The notes under the pieces were generated by a model. The model made no database searches. It saw only the letters and a program-made list of their open reading frames with translations, and was not told where the DNA came from. Both the position numbers and the translations under genes were made by a program. A stretch of DNA of 64,000 nt from Cannabis sativa. Taxonomy: Eukaryota; Streptophyta; Magnoliopsida; Rosales; Cannabaceae. Positions 1 to 11,044 of this stretch are shown here, one piece after another; the first letter of the stretch is position 1; each line of letters starts with the position of its first letter. Location of the stretch: contig NC_083601.1 of NCBI RefSeq assembly GCF_029168945.1, forward strand, positions 62,001 through 126,000. Direction: 5' to 3'.

Positions 1-1147
1 CGAATTCCGTTGCACAACCGAATTCCTGGCTCGCAGAATTTTTCAAAAATTCCTAACTTGATCAATTCTAACCCAAATCATGCAAGATCTTCCGGACACA
101 CGTTCTATATGCCCCAAATAACCATTCAAAGGCAACAAAATCACCCAGAACTCACAGAATCACAAAACACCATTAAAGACCAAGCTTTGAGTTCCAAAAC
201 TCAAACTTGGTTAGAATCCACTAACATGCAATCAAGCTAGATCAAACCTACATAAATATGCATAACTAAGCCTCTGAAAATGACAATAATCAACCACAGC
301 AAGTAATTTACAGATTTAACATATATTTTCAAAATTCATGCTCTTGAACTAAAAAAACTCCCAAAACTTGATTCCAAGTAATCATCATGCATACACTAGC
401 TCTAAATTACTTAAAAATAGCAAGATTAAACTTTAGAAAACAACAACAAATCACAGCAGCAAGAACTTCAAATTAACATGCATTTACTCAACTTTTTCAT
501 CAAAACTCAAGAAATTAAAGAAGGGAGAAGATGAGCTAACCTAGCTTGCAAAGGACCTTAAGATGAGATGAATCAACAAGTAAAAATCAATGAAGAATTC
601 AGCTCCTTGCTGCCCAAAGCTTCAGCCGAAATAGAGAGAGAAATGGAGAGTTTCTTTTTCAAAATTTTCTATTTTCTACACTTAGCATTTTTGTAAAAAT
701 TTGGAATAAAGCATATACACATAACATAAATCCAATTCAGCCAATTAAACACTCAAATATTATTTATTTTTCAAATAAAAAGGCCACTAAAAGACAAAAC
801 ACTAATGGGGCAAAAAGACCATTTTGCCCCTCCACCATAAAATCACATAAATCGTACTAAAGGAGTATTTTTGGGAAATTCTAAATTCCCGGCCATTCCC
901 GACATTCCCAATGTCTAAAACCCGTCCCCAAACTACTAACATACTAAATTGTGATTTCTACTGAGCCAAACGCCGAGTTCCAAAATACCGGGCACCGGAA
1001 ATGCAAAATATGAAAGCTACTAAATAACATAACATGCATTTCTGAATTCCATAAATAACAGTAATAAATTATTTAAATAGCTATAAATAATTTCATAATT
1101 AATCATAAACAACTGCTAATTTCCAAATTAACTAAGCGGGCTTTACA
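1..1147 (-). repeat. 3' LTR (partial) of the Tekay-like element
   Basis: This matches the right LTR from about 7177 to 8299 nearly base for base. The main difference is an extra ~20 bp near 257-282 that the right copy lacks, plus a few substitutions near the start. It ends in GGGCTTTACA at 1147, followed by the polypurine tract. The remaining ~1.07 kb of this LTR lies left of the window. Small open frames here are chance. Confidence 0.93.
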
Positions 1148-1148
1148 A

Positions 1149-1592
1149 CTATTCCCCCCTTAAAAGGATTTCGTCCCCGAAATCTAACCTGAATAACTCT
1201 GGATAATGAGCTCTCATATCTGACTCTAGCTCCCAGGTGGCTTCTTCCACCTTACTGTTTCTCCAGAGAACCTTGACCAATGCTATGGTCTTATTCCGAA
1301 GGACTTTATCCTTTCTATCCAGGATCTGCACTGGCTGTTCCTCATAAGTCATGTCTGGCTGAAGCTGAAGACTCTCATAACTGAGTATATGAGAGGGGTC
1401 TGAAACGTATTTTCTCAACATTGAGACATGGAATACGTTGTGAACTGCTGATAAGGCTGGAGGCAATGCTAACCGATATGCCACTTGACCTATCTTCTCG
1501 AGAATCTCGAAAGGTCCTGTAAATCTAGGGCATAACTTGCCTCTTTTCCCGAAACGTTTAATCCCCTTCATCGGAGATACTCGTAAAAACAC
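1149..1592 (-). pseudogene. Integrase C-terminal region with chromodomain-like tail (Tekay-like pol, 3' end)
   Basis: This 147-codon open frame encodes the end of the polyprotein. It carries the GPF/Y-type module (CPRFTGPFEI near residues 21-30, then LPPALSAVHNVFHVSMLRKY), followed by a segment ending VKVLWRNSKVEEATWELE. That last stretch is typical of the chromodomain-like tail of Tekay-clade integrases, which is thought to direct integration to heterochromatin. It is out of frame with the upstream integrase core (1601-3532); the break lies around 1595-1610. The stop sits directly against the polypurine tract, as is common in this clade. The annotated ATG is internal to the original polyprotein, not a true start. 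Confidence 0.85.
1151..1162 (-). other. Polypurine tract of the Tekay-like element
   Basis: Read on the minus strand this is TTAAGGGGGGAAT, ending three bases before the LTR start TGTAAAG. Its position and composition are as expected for the plus-strand primer of reverse transcription. Confidence 0.85.
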
Positions 1593-1600
1593 ATGGTCCC

Positions 1601-3532
1601 CTACTCGGAACTCAACATCTCTGCGTGTGAGGCAAGCATTCTAGCTTTTATCTTCTCTATTGCCTCATTAGTCCGCTGTACTGACTCAGGACCTAGGTAT
1701 TTCCTCTCCCCAGTCTCATCCCAGTGGATAGGGGATCTACACTTTCTACCGTACAACAGTTCATAGGGAGCCATCCCTATCGTACTCTGATAACTGTTGT
1801 TGTACGAAAATTCTATCAACGGTAGATATTTACTCCATGAGCCTTCAAAGTCCATAACACAGGCTCTCAACATATCCTCCAATATCTTAATTGTCCTTTC
1901 GGACTGACCATCTGTCTGAGGATGGAATGCTGTACTGAATTTTAGCTTTGTACCCATTGCCCGTTGCAAACTTTGCCAAAATTTGGAGGTAAACTTCGGA
2001 TCCCTGTCCGAAACTATAGACTTCGGTACTCCGTGAAGTCTCACTATCTCTCTGACATATAACTCTGCCAACTGATCCACTGTAAATGTTGTTCTAACTG
2101 GCAGAAAATGAGCAGATTTCGTAAATCGATCCACCACTACCCAAATGGAATCAAATAAACCCGTGGTCCTAGGTAACCCGACCACAAAATCCATCGTAAT
2201 ATCTTCCCATTTCCATTCTGGTAGGGTTAGAGGCTGTAACAACCCCGCTGGTCTCTGATGTTCAGCTTTAATCTGCTGACAAGTGAGGCATCTCGATACG
2301 AATTCTACCAAATTCTTCTTCATACCGCTCCACCAGAAGTACGGTTTCAAATCTTGGTACATCTTGGTGGTGCCGGGATGCAGAGAATATGGGGTAGAAT
2401 GAGCCTCCTCAAAGATCTCATTTCTAAGTTCCACACTGTTCGGAACACAAACCCTGGCTTTATACAATAGCATCCCACTGTCTGACACTGAAAAGTCCTT
2501 GGCTTGACCAGCCAATACCTCATCTCGGATTTTCACTAACTCCGGATCTGTCATCTGAGCGACTTTTATTCTTTCCAACAGATCAGATTGCAGCGTTAAG
2601 TTGTGAAGCTGACCTACCACAAACTCAATGCTGGATCTAACCATATCCTCTGCTAGCTGAGGTGAGATTTGAACCATACTAGCTACTTGCCCGGGACCCT
2701 TTCTGCTCAGGGCATCGGCCACTACATTGGCTTTTCCGGGATGATAGAGGATCTCACAATCGTAGTCCTTCACTAGTTCCAACCAACGCCTTTGTCTCAT
2801 GTTCAAATCTTTCTGAGTAAAGAAATACTTGAGACTTTTATGGTCGGTATAGATCTCACACTTCTCCCCATAAAGGTAATGCCACCAAATCTTCAGTGCA
2901 AAAACCACTGCGGCCAATTCTAGATCATGAGTCGGGTATCGCTGTTCATAATCCTTTAACTGACGGGAGGCATAAGCGATGACCCGATCGGCTTGCATCA
3001 ATACACACCCCAAACCCTGTTTGGATGCGTCACAGTAGACTACGAACTTCTCCTTGTCCGAAGGCAAAGCTAGCACCGGAGCAGTAATCAACCTCTGCTT
3101 TAGCTCCTGAAAGCTAGCTTCGCATTTATCTGACCAAATAAATCTCTGATGTTTCTTTGTAAGTTCGGTTAGGGGCATTGAAATTTTAGAGAACCCTTCG
3201 ACGAACCTACGGTAGTACCCAACTAAACCCAAGAAGCTTCTGATCTCTGTCACTGTCTTCGGTCTCGGCCAATCCCTGACGGATTCAATCTTCCCGGGAT
3301 CCACCTTGATCCCATCTTTACTCACAATGTGCCCTAGGAAGGACACCTGAGACAACCAGAACTCACATTTCTTGAACTTGGCGTAAAGCTTATGTTCTCG
3401 AAGTCGTTGCAGTACCATTTGAAGATGTAACTCATGCTCCTCTTCTGATTGAGAGTACACGAGAATGTCGTCGATAAACACAATCACACAGATATCGAGG
3501 AAATCCTTGAATACTCTATTCATCAGGTCCAT
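1601..3532 (-). pseudogene. Reverse transcriptase (C-terminal part), RNase H and integrase core of the Tekay-like element
   Basis: This 643-codon frame begins inside reverse transcriptase. The active-site motif is seen as FIDDILVYS near residues 19-27. RNase H follows, with [10 protein letters not shown] (catalytic Asp) and the [11 protein letters not shown] segment. The integrase zinc-binding region has H..H..C..C spacing ending CLTCQQIK. The integrase core shows all three catalytic positions: Asp in MDFVVGLP, Asp in VSDRDPKF and Glu in [10 protein letters not shown]. These enzymes copy element RNA into DNA and insert it. The frame is unusually long and clean, which suggests recent decay. 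The reading frame shifts at both ends: near 3530 inside RT and near 1605 before the integrase tail. Identification is by motifs. Confidence 0.93.
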
Positions 3533-4980
3533 GAATCTTTGCGGGGAGCATTGGTTAGTCCGAATGACATAACCGAAAACTCGTAATGTCCATACCTAGT
3601 GCGGAAAGCCGTCTTCGGAATGTCCTCCTCTCGGATTCTCAACTGATGATAACCCGAACGGAGATCAATCTTAGAAAAGACCGTCTTCCCCTGAAGCTGA
3701 TCGAACAAGTCATCGATCCTAGGTAATGGATATTTATTCTTCACCGTTAGCTTGTTCAACTCCCTGTAGTCGATGCACATCCTCATAGATCCATCCTTCT
3801 TCTTGACGAACAAAACCGGGGCTCCCCAGGGTGACACACTGGGCCGAATGAACCCTATGTCAAGCAAACCTTGGAGCTGAATCTTTAATTCCTTAAGTTC
3901 AGCTGGAGCCATCCTATACGGGGCTTTGGAAACCGGATCCACCCCTGGTGCCAAGTCAATCACGAAATCAATCTCCCGCTGAGGTGGTAACCCTGGAAGT
4001 TCTTCGGGAAAAACGTCCAAAAATTCCCGAACCACTCTGATGTCCTCTGGCCGAATGGTATCTGGCCGAGTGGTGTCCACCACCACGGCCAGAAACCCTA
4101 AGCAACTGCCGTGCAACAATTCTCTCGCTGACATAGCCGAGATCACCGGGATCCGAGATCCCTGAACCGAACCCACAAATACAAACGATTCTTCACTTTC
4201 CGGTTGGAAGACCACCATCTTCCTTTTACAATCAATGCTCGCCGAATATTTAGATAGGAAATCCATTCCTAAAATAATATCGAATTCAACTAAACTCATC
4301 TCTATCAGATCAGCGCTTAACTCTCTACCATCTATCCTGATCGGCATAGACCTAATCCACCTATTGGAGATAACCAATTCTCCGCCAGGTAACAGGGTTC
4401 CAAACCCTGATTCATATCTATCATAAGGTCTACCCAATTTACTAAAGACTCTGGCCGCCACATAAGAATGTGTGGCCCCAGAATCAAACAGCACTGAATA
4501 TAGCGAGTTGTTAATAAAAAGCTGACCTGTGACAACTGATGGGCTGGCATCTGCATCAGCCTGCGTGATAGCGAACACCCTGGCTGGAGTGGGTATCGCT
4601 GGAGCTCTCGGTGCCTCCGGGTCGGAGCCGGGGACGTCCCTCTTGAAGTGTCCGGCATGCCACAATGAAAGCATCCCCGACCTTTGCACTCGCCCCGATG
4701 GTGCCTCTTGCGGCCTAGGGCACTCGGGATAGGAGAATCGGGTCTCGGTACCACCAGGACGACTCCTCTCGTTCGGTTCCCCGGAACCTCTTGTTCTGAC
4801 TCGAGCCACCGGAAGCAGTGGGTGCCCTCTTCCTCTGATCAATGGCCGAACCACTACTCCCCCTGCTATAGCCTGATGCAGGAGGGGTAGGAGCCCCACC
4901 ACTAACCGGAGTACTCGCTGATTCTGACATGCACCCCACTGCGCCCTCAGCTCGCAGTGCCTTCTCCACCATCTGAGCAT
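3523..4980 (-). pseudogene. Aspartic protease and N-terminal reverse transcriptase of the Tekay-like element
   Basis: This frame of 485 codons contains the retropepsin motif [11 protein letters not shown] (around 4470-4500), which would process the polyprotein. It is followed by a linker and the start of reverse transcriptase, including CIDYRELN and the palm segment [12 protein letters not shown] with its catalytic Asp. It leaves the RT frame just after SFGLTNAP, where the next frame (1601-3532) continues the domain. The first ~100 codons are not the true gag reading frame. The zinc knuckle is split: its first cysteines are read in another frame (about 4670-4690), and the last Cys position reads Val here. 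So there is at least one frameshift inside gag and one inside RT. Confidence 0.9.
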
Positions 4981-5479
4981 AGGTGGTGCTGTCGTCTGTG
5001 GTAATCATCAGATCATGCCTGATCTTGGGATTCAACCCGTCTAGATACTTCTCCTTCTTGCTAAAATTGGTTGGCACAATTCCCGAGGCTAACCTCGCCA
5101 ACCGATCAAACTGAGTAGTATACTCAGTGACGCTCATGTTCTCCCGCTGGGTCAGGTGAACGAACTCTTTCCTCTTGGCGCTTCTGACCGCCTCACTGTA
5201 ATACTTTGCGTTGAAGAGTTCCTGGAACCTTTCCCAGGTCATGGTGGTGACGTCATGGATCTGAGACACCATGTCCCACCAGACCAACGCGTCCTCCTGG
5301 AACTGAAACGTGGCGCACACCACTCTGTCGTTACCGGTGACACCCATGAAATTCAGAATTTTGGTGATCACCGTCAGCCATTGCTCGACTTTCATCACGT
5401 CCGGACCTCCCAGGAAAACCGGAGGTGCTTGCTTCCGGAACCGCTCATACAGAGGTTCCAATCTATGGGCCGCCACCAC
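4715..5479 (-). pseudogene. Gag capsid-region protein of the Tekay-like element
   Basis: The 254-codon frame matches the Retrotrans_gag capsid pattern. It includes PPVFLGGPDVMKVEQWL, a tryptophan-rich stretch ALVWWDMVS, WERFQELFNAKYY, and a helix with FDRLARLASGIVP. Gag forms the virus-like particle that packages element RNA. The reading frame is lost near 4720-4760, before the zinc knuckle. Upstream codons of gag are found in a different frame at 5552-5830, so the true N-terminus is also broken. A downstream methionine therefore gives the apparent start. Confidence 0.88.
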
Positions 5480-5551
5480 TATCTCGGCACGGGCGGCGAA
5501 GGTGTGCCACTAGAACTATAGGCACTGGAACTGCAGGAGCACCCTGCTGTC

Positions 5552-5830
5552 TCAACCTCTGAATCTCGAGGTCTTGTTCTTCGATCCGGGCTTGCATTTC
5601 CGCAAACCGCAACTCCCAGTTCGGGGCTCCCTGATCGGCTGGGGGAGCCTGGGCAGCCTGTGGCGGGTTCTCATCACCCCGGCCACGAGCCCTGCCTCGG
5701 GGACCTCTACCTCGGCCCCTAGCAGGTGGGGGAAACTGAGCTCCCTATCCTTGGTTCGACCCCACGGAGTTGCCCTGACTCCTGGTAGTCCGCCTGGCGT
5801 CCATCTAGTTAGAACCGCCTGCGAAACCAA
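5552..5830 (-). pseudogene. Gag N-terminal remnant, out of frame
   Basis: This lies directly upstream of the capsid frame in the same element. Low-complexity Pro/Arg-rich residues lead to a segment resembling the coiled N-terminal region that precedes capsid in Tekay gag proteins. The continuity with 4715-5479 is broken by a frameshift around 5480-5560. The frame assignment of the first part is uncertain; support is mainly position plus the neighbouring gag. Confidence 0.45.
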
Positions 5831-6070
5831 GAGTTGGCATATCAGGTCGTATTCAAGGAGAGCTTACTAATGCCGCTTAATTTGGAAATTAAAAACGAAA
5901 CATGCGCCTATTCTACTATCAGGCTACTAACATGCTTCCTAACAGGCTTTTCTTTTTCATAACTGAATAAAATAAACTACTAAAGCAATAAAGGCTTACT
6001 GAACCGTGAACCGAGCTAACTGCTGATGATGATTGTACATGTCGTGACGATCTTCGGAAGACAACCTGGC

Positions 6071-6083
6071 GGCTCTGATACCA
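6071..6083 (-). other. Primer binding site, initiator tRNA-Met
   Basis: Minus-strand sequence TGGTATCAGAGCC lies three bases inside the 5' LTR. This is the standard match to the 3' end of plant initiator tRNA-Met and fixes the element's orientation as minus. Confidence 0.93.
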
Positions 6084-6487
6084 AATTGTAACACCCTAAC
6101 TAACTTAGGCGTATTACGTGATTTTTAAACGTACTGTGCAGCTCGTTGCTAATCAACGAGGTTTATGGAAAAACGTGATTAATTAAAATTTTGCTTTTTA
6201 ATTAAACTTATAAAACAGTATTACAAAAGACTCGGGATCCCGATTATAAAAATATTTACAAAAAGTTTAACTGTTTAACTGTTACATAAAAATAAAGGTC
6301 GTCTAACGACCAGTTACAAAATCAGCCTTGCTGTCCCGAGGATCGTACGCTCCAGGCCTAACCGCCCCGACATGTACAATCTCATAAGCTCGCTCACGGT
6401 CCATCAGCTATAGCCTTGCCTTTACCTACACATGAACGTAAATTGTGAGTCGACAGACTCAGCAAGAAAAGCATAATAATATCATAC

Positions 6488-6590
6488 ATAATTCTAACTG
6501 CCGTGTCCAACACGATACTGAGTCCCACTACTGCCATGTCCAACATGGTACTGAGCCACTACTGCCATGTCCAACATGGTACTGAGTTAT
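6488..6590. repeat. Three ~34 bp tandem units with a small inverted repeat, inside the LTR
   Basis: Three units share the core CTGCC-ATGTCCAACAT-GG-TACTGAG. In each, a short palindrome around TCCA can fold. In the first unit both arms change together (CGTGT...ACACG) relative to the others (CATGT...ACATG). Confidence 0.7.
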
Positions 6591-6626
6591 TAACGTTCAT
6601 AGGGACGGTACTATTGACAAGTATCC

Positions 6627-6800
6627 TCCTGCTCGGTCGAACCGGTCATACTCCGGCTGCTGGTCATACTCCAGCCTGTACCGACGGGATAGGTCAATAG
6701 CACGGAACCACCAACCAAATGTCAGCCTGATCGGTCGAACCTGGCCATACTCCGCCGTCGGTCATACTCCACTCGTACCGACGTGACAGGTTGGATGGTT
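6627..6800. repeat. Imperfect duplicated segment with repeated GGTCATACTCC motif
   Basis: Two ~80-100 bp units share CGGTCGAACC, repeated GGTCATACTCC boxes and GTACCGACG. They end in AGGTCAATAG and AGGTTGGATG. They are GC-richer than the rest of the LTR. Function unknown. Confidence 0.6.
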
Positions 6801-8299
6801 CGAAGCCTATATACATAACTAATGTAATCTAACAGCTTCCTACATGCACGCTAAACATGTAATCTACATATGCATACCGTTATACTACTCTTACCTGGAT
6901 TCCGATTTCAGGTGTGCCGGTCAACCTGACTGGAACTGAAGCTGAGCGGCGGATTACTGGCTCCTAAACCATAAAAATCACAACGCTATAAGTGACACGC
7001 TAAATCACTTCCCGGGGACTTAAACTAGGAACTAAAAGTTTCCCTATCGATAAAAAGCATGGCAATACCCCTAAAAACATAAAAACGAGGAAAACTAGGG
7101 TTTCTGAAAATTCCCCAACCTAAGAGACCGGTTGCCCAACCGGAATTCCGGTTCTGGGAATTACTGGACACCCATCCGGAATTCCGGTTGCACAACCGGA
7201 ATTCCGGTTCCTCGCAGGAATTTTTCAAAAATTCCTAACTTGATCAATTCTAACCCAAATCATGCAAGATCTTCCAGACCTGTTCTATATGCCCCAAATA
7301 ACCATTCAAAGGTAACAAAATCACGCAGAACTCACAAAATCACAAAACACCATTAAAGACCAAGCTTTGAGTTCCAAAACTCAAACTTGGTTAGAATCCA
7401 CTAACATGCAATCAAGCTAGATCAAACCTACATAACAATAATCAACCACAGCAAGTAATTTACAGATTCAACATATATTTTCAAAATTCATGCTCTTGAA
7501 CTAAAAAAACTCCCAAAACTTGATTCCAAGTAATCATCATGCATACACTAGCTCTAAATTACTTAAAAATAGCAAGATTAAACTTTAGAAAACAACAACA
7601 AATCACAGCAGCAAGAACTTCAAATTAACATGCATTTACTCAACTTTTTCATCAAAACTCAAGAAATTAAAGAAGGGAGAAGATGAGCTAACCTAGCTTG
7701 CAAAGGACCTTAAGATGAGATGAATCAACAAGTAAAAATCAATGAAGAATTCAGCTCCTTGCTGCCCAAAGCTTCAGCCGAAATAGAGAGAGAAATGGAG
7801 AGTTTCTTTTTCAAAATTTTCTATTTTCTACACTTAGCATATTTGTAAAAATTTGGAATAAAGCATATACACATAACATAAATCCAATTCAGCCAATTAA
7901 ACACTCAAATATTATTTATTTTTCAAATAAAAAGGCCACTAAAAGACAAAACACTAATGAGGCAAAAAGACTATTTTGCCCCTCCACCATAAATTCACAT
8001 AAATCGTACTAAAGGGGTATTTTTGGGAAATTCTAAATTCCCGGCCATTCCCGACATTCCCAATGTCTAAAACCCGTCCCCAAACTACTAACATACTAAA
8101 TTGTGATTTCTACTGAGCCAAACGCCGAGTTCCAAAATACCGGGCACCGGAAATGCAAAATATGAAAGCTACTAAATAACATAACATGCATTTCTGAATT
8201 CCATAAATAACAGTAATAAATTATTTAAATAGCTATAAATAATTTCATAATTAATCATAAACAACTGCTAATTTCTAAATTAACTAAGCGGGCTTTACA

Positions 8300-9089
8300 C
8301 ACCACAAGATTAATCGAGAATTTAGAACCGAATTTGTTTCTCAACAACAGAAAATCATTTCTCAACAACAAAACAGTGACAAATTCATTATTGGAAAAGT
8401 AACAACTCAATTGACAATTCAAAAATTGACCAAAAAATTTCTCTGTTCTAAAAATAAAATAAAAAATAAAAAAAGAAAACCCTAAAGTATACAACATATG
8501 AAAAATAAGTAATATGTAATCAACCAACAATCCTAATTATATGAAAAGTGCACATATATAACTATACAAACACATTTTTTTTAAAAATAAAAAATAAAAA
8601 ACCCTAAAGTATACAACACACATCAAAATAACATCCGATTAAATAAAATTCCCAAAAAATAATCAAATAAAAATATACAAAATATTTTTACAAAAATCAC
8701 ATCCAACTTTTCATGTTATCTTCACAAACAATAAGTTATAAATAGTATCTATAAACTAACACTGACAAAATCATCACACTTAACATACACTGTAAACTAC
8801 CATTACTGTAATCAGTTCATTAGCATAGTACAATTTGCATGGTAATCCTAATATTGCTACATGTTTATTGTTGTTATTAATGTTACAAATTTTCATGTTA
8901 TCTTCACAAACAATAAACTATAAAAATGCATCAAAAAACTTCCCTATGTAATATGCATGTTATATACCATTTAGTTTTCAGTTTAAGAAAATTAAAATGT
9001 GAATTTTTATACAAATAGATAACTTGTTTATTTATTTATGACGAACTTATTTGTCTTTTTTATTCTTAGTTTGATAGAAACTATCAGAT
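8300..9089. other. AT-rich flank, no gene seen
   Basis: I find no coding or transposon signature. Two short direct repeats are visible: a CCCTAAAGTATACAAC segment near 8480 and 8600, and a CATGTTATCTTCACAAACAATAA-type segment near 8714 and 8897. A 91-codon minus frame (8255-8530) is low-complexity and straddles the LTR edge, so it is not credible. Confidence 0.6.
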
Positions 9090-9630
9090 TTTATTTTTAT
9101 TTCAATATGCCAAAATAAAACTAAATTTTATTTGGTATATATGAGTATAGATATATATGTCAAATAAACTTATGAATGTATTTTATCATATTCAAATCTC
9201 TAACAAGTGTATATATTGTTATCCAAGTTTACTATGTAAGACATGTTATAGTCATGTATTTTGTATACAACTAGATTTGATGTCTTGACATAAAAAAATA
9301 GACTAATTAGTTTATTATTTCATAGGCATACATGATGATAGATTGTGTTTGAAACAAAAACATATATTGTTGTTCTAATATACAAAAAATAAACTAATAG
9401 GTTTATTGACGTATATCATTATGTTTGATTATAGTTTACTCTATATTGAAAAAAGTAAAATGTTATTCCAATGAATAGAAACTAATAGGTTCATTTACAT
9501 ATATAATTGTAGGCTATATGAAATAAAATGAATTGCTATTCCAATATACAAAAAGAAAAAGAAAAATTTATTTCAATATGCCAAAATAAACTAATAGATT
9601 TATTAGTATATACGATGGTAGGCTGTACGA
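9090..9630. repeat. Tandem repeat copy 1 (~556 bp unit), left of the Athila insertion
   Basis: Landmarks in order match 34880-35412 and 35440-35970: ATTTCAATATGCCAAAATAAA, CATATTCAAATCT, TTTGTATACAA, GATTATAGTTTACT, and ending near GGCTGTACGAAAAGG. Non-coding and AT-rich; diverged from the other copies. Confidence 0.75.
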
Positions 9631-9635
9631 AAAGG

Positions 9636-11044
9636 TGTTACGAAAATTATGAACAATACGCAAGTGCACGTAATCAAGTAGTAAACTCACGCAGGTGAGG
9701 TCGAACCACAGGGAATTGAACTGAATACCACTAAATTAGACTTATGATTCTATTTGGTAGATAAATAATTTTGATAGATTTTGAAATAAAAAAAAACAAG
9801 AAAATTAAAGAAAGCAATAAAGGTGTTTAATCAAGGATGAGAAATTAGGGAAAAGAATCCTGTTGATTTAATTACCCAATTGTTAATGCTAATTACTATT
9901 CCTCTTTCTTTATGTGAACGACAGATTATAAAATTAACCTAACTCTTTTCAGATCTTTTAGGTCCTAAATCACATGTTATCTTCACCAACTCATGAATCT
10001 AATCATCTCTGAGATAGATTAACATATAATCAACATTAAGCAATAATCTAAATGTCACAAAGGCTATGCAAATACTTTAGTTTCACATCAAAACCTAGTT
10101 TATCCAATTTTAGCATTCCCAATTCTCACTTTTTCAGATTTTGAATTGGGATCATAGAACATGTAGAAGGTGATCAATCTTAAACATGTAATTAAACACA
10201 AATATGGATAAATTCACAATCAAGAAAGGAGAAATAACAATTATCATTAACCAAAAGTAATTTCAATCAACATTCATCATCTCCCCAAATAGGAGTTTAG
10301 TTCATAAAATCCATAATAACATCCATAATCAAAACTAAAACAAAAATTAACATAGAAATTACGAGTTTAAGAAAGAACTAGTTGGTGATTGCATTCCGGA
10401 TCGCCACCATTGCTTCCTCTGCCTCCTTCTTTCACTTTTTAGTCCAATTTCTGCCTCTCTCCCTTCTAAAACACGAGCCCCTTAAATAGAAATTAGGGTT
10501 GCTACCTTTGAAAAAGTCAAAAACTGCCTAAAAATCTCGTTTTTCGCCCCTAGTCGCGACTACATAAAGTCTAGTCGCGACCATAGGCAAAATACGAAAA
10601 ATATGCTTGCTGCCTGGCTCCTAGTCGCGACCATGAAAAAGGGTCGCGACCATGGAAAGTGGTGGTCGCGACTACTGGAGCAAAATTTGACAGCTTCAGC
10701 ATCTTTCAGTAAAATGTGCATAACTTTCACATACGAACTCCAAATGAGTTGATTCAAGATGCGTTGGAAAGAAGAAAAAGAAATATAAAACTTTTATGTT
10801 TTGACTTTTTCCAAAATCTGATTAGAACATAGTAAAATTTAAGCTTGAAGTTTCAGCTTTATTTTCTTGCAGAATTTTCTCTATTTTATAGATTGTTGTT
10901 TTCCGAAATTTGATCAATTTATACATTTCAAGTGTGAAACCTGAAACCAAAGAAAACAAGCGTAATTTTATTCCAAATATAATAATAAAGAAGGAAAACA
11001 ACTATAAAAAGTGACCCAAAACGTATGCTAAAAATAGCCTAACA
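9636..11044 (-). repeat. 3' LTR of the Athila-type element
   Basis: 1409 bp, TG...CA ends, preceded by the TSD AAAGG. It differs from the right LTR by a few substitutions and small indels, including a ~17 bp segment near 9985 missing from the right copy and one fewer TCGCGA box. The 65-codon minus frame at 10560-10757 is an LTR shadow. Confidence 0.95.
10554..10671. promoter_or_regulatory. Cluster of five TCGCGA boxes in the Athila LTR
   Basis: TCGCGA occurs at 10554, 10575, 10625, 10644 and 10666, mostly as TAGTCGCGAC or GGTCGCGACCATG. This stands out in an otherwise AT-rich LTR. On the element's strand the cluster lies just upstream of a TATTTAAG box, which is the place for promoter elements. 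The factor is unknown; the boxes do not fit the CAMTA core VCGCGB. Confidence 0.6.

Larger units (their letters stand above)
1..8299 (-). mobile_element. Ty3/gypsy chromovirus, Tekay-like, full-length but degenerate; left LTR cut by window edge
   Basis: A long terminal repeat of 2213 bp at 6087-8299 recurs as a partial copy at 1-1147. Between them, on the minus strand, lie gag, protease, reverse transcriptase, RNase H, integrase and a chromodomain-like tail in Ty3 order. The primer binding site (6071-6083) matches initiator tRNA-Met, and a polypurine tract precedes the left LTR at 1151-1162. The LTR ends are TGTAA...TTACA. Domain order, tRNA-Met priming and the integrase C-terminus fit the Tekay/Del clade of chromoviruses. 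Several frameshifts interrupt the polyprotein, so it is not autonomous now. The left target duplication is outside the window, so the TSD cannot be checked; the right flank begins CACCA. Confidence 0.93.
6087..8299 (-). repeat. 5' LTR of the Tekay-like element
   Basis: The 2213 bp LTR has TG...CA termini (plus-strand TGTAACACCC at 6087, ending GGGCTTTACA at 8299). Its right half matches 1-1147. It contains internal short tandem repeats at 6488-6590 and 6627-6800. Small open frames inside (7025-7356) are not supported as genes. Confidence 0.92.

Noticed and set aside
4235..5870. Plus-strand frames of 63-121 codons across the Tekay-like gag-pol
   Set aside because: Mirror images of the coding strand of the element.
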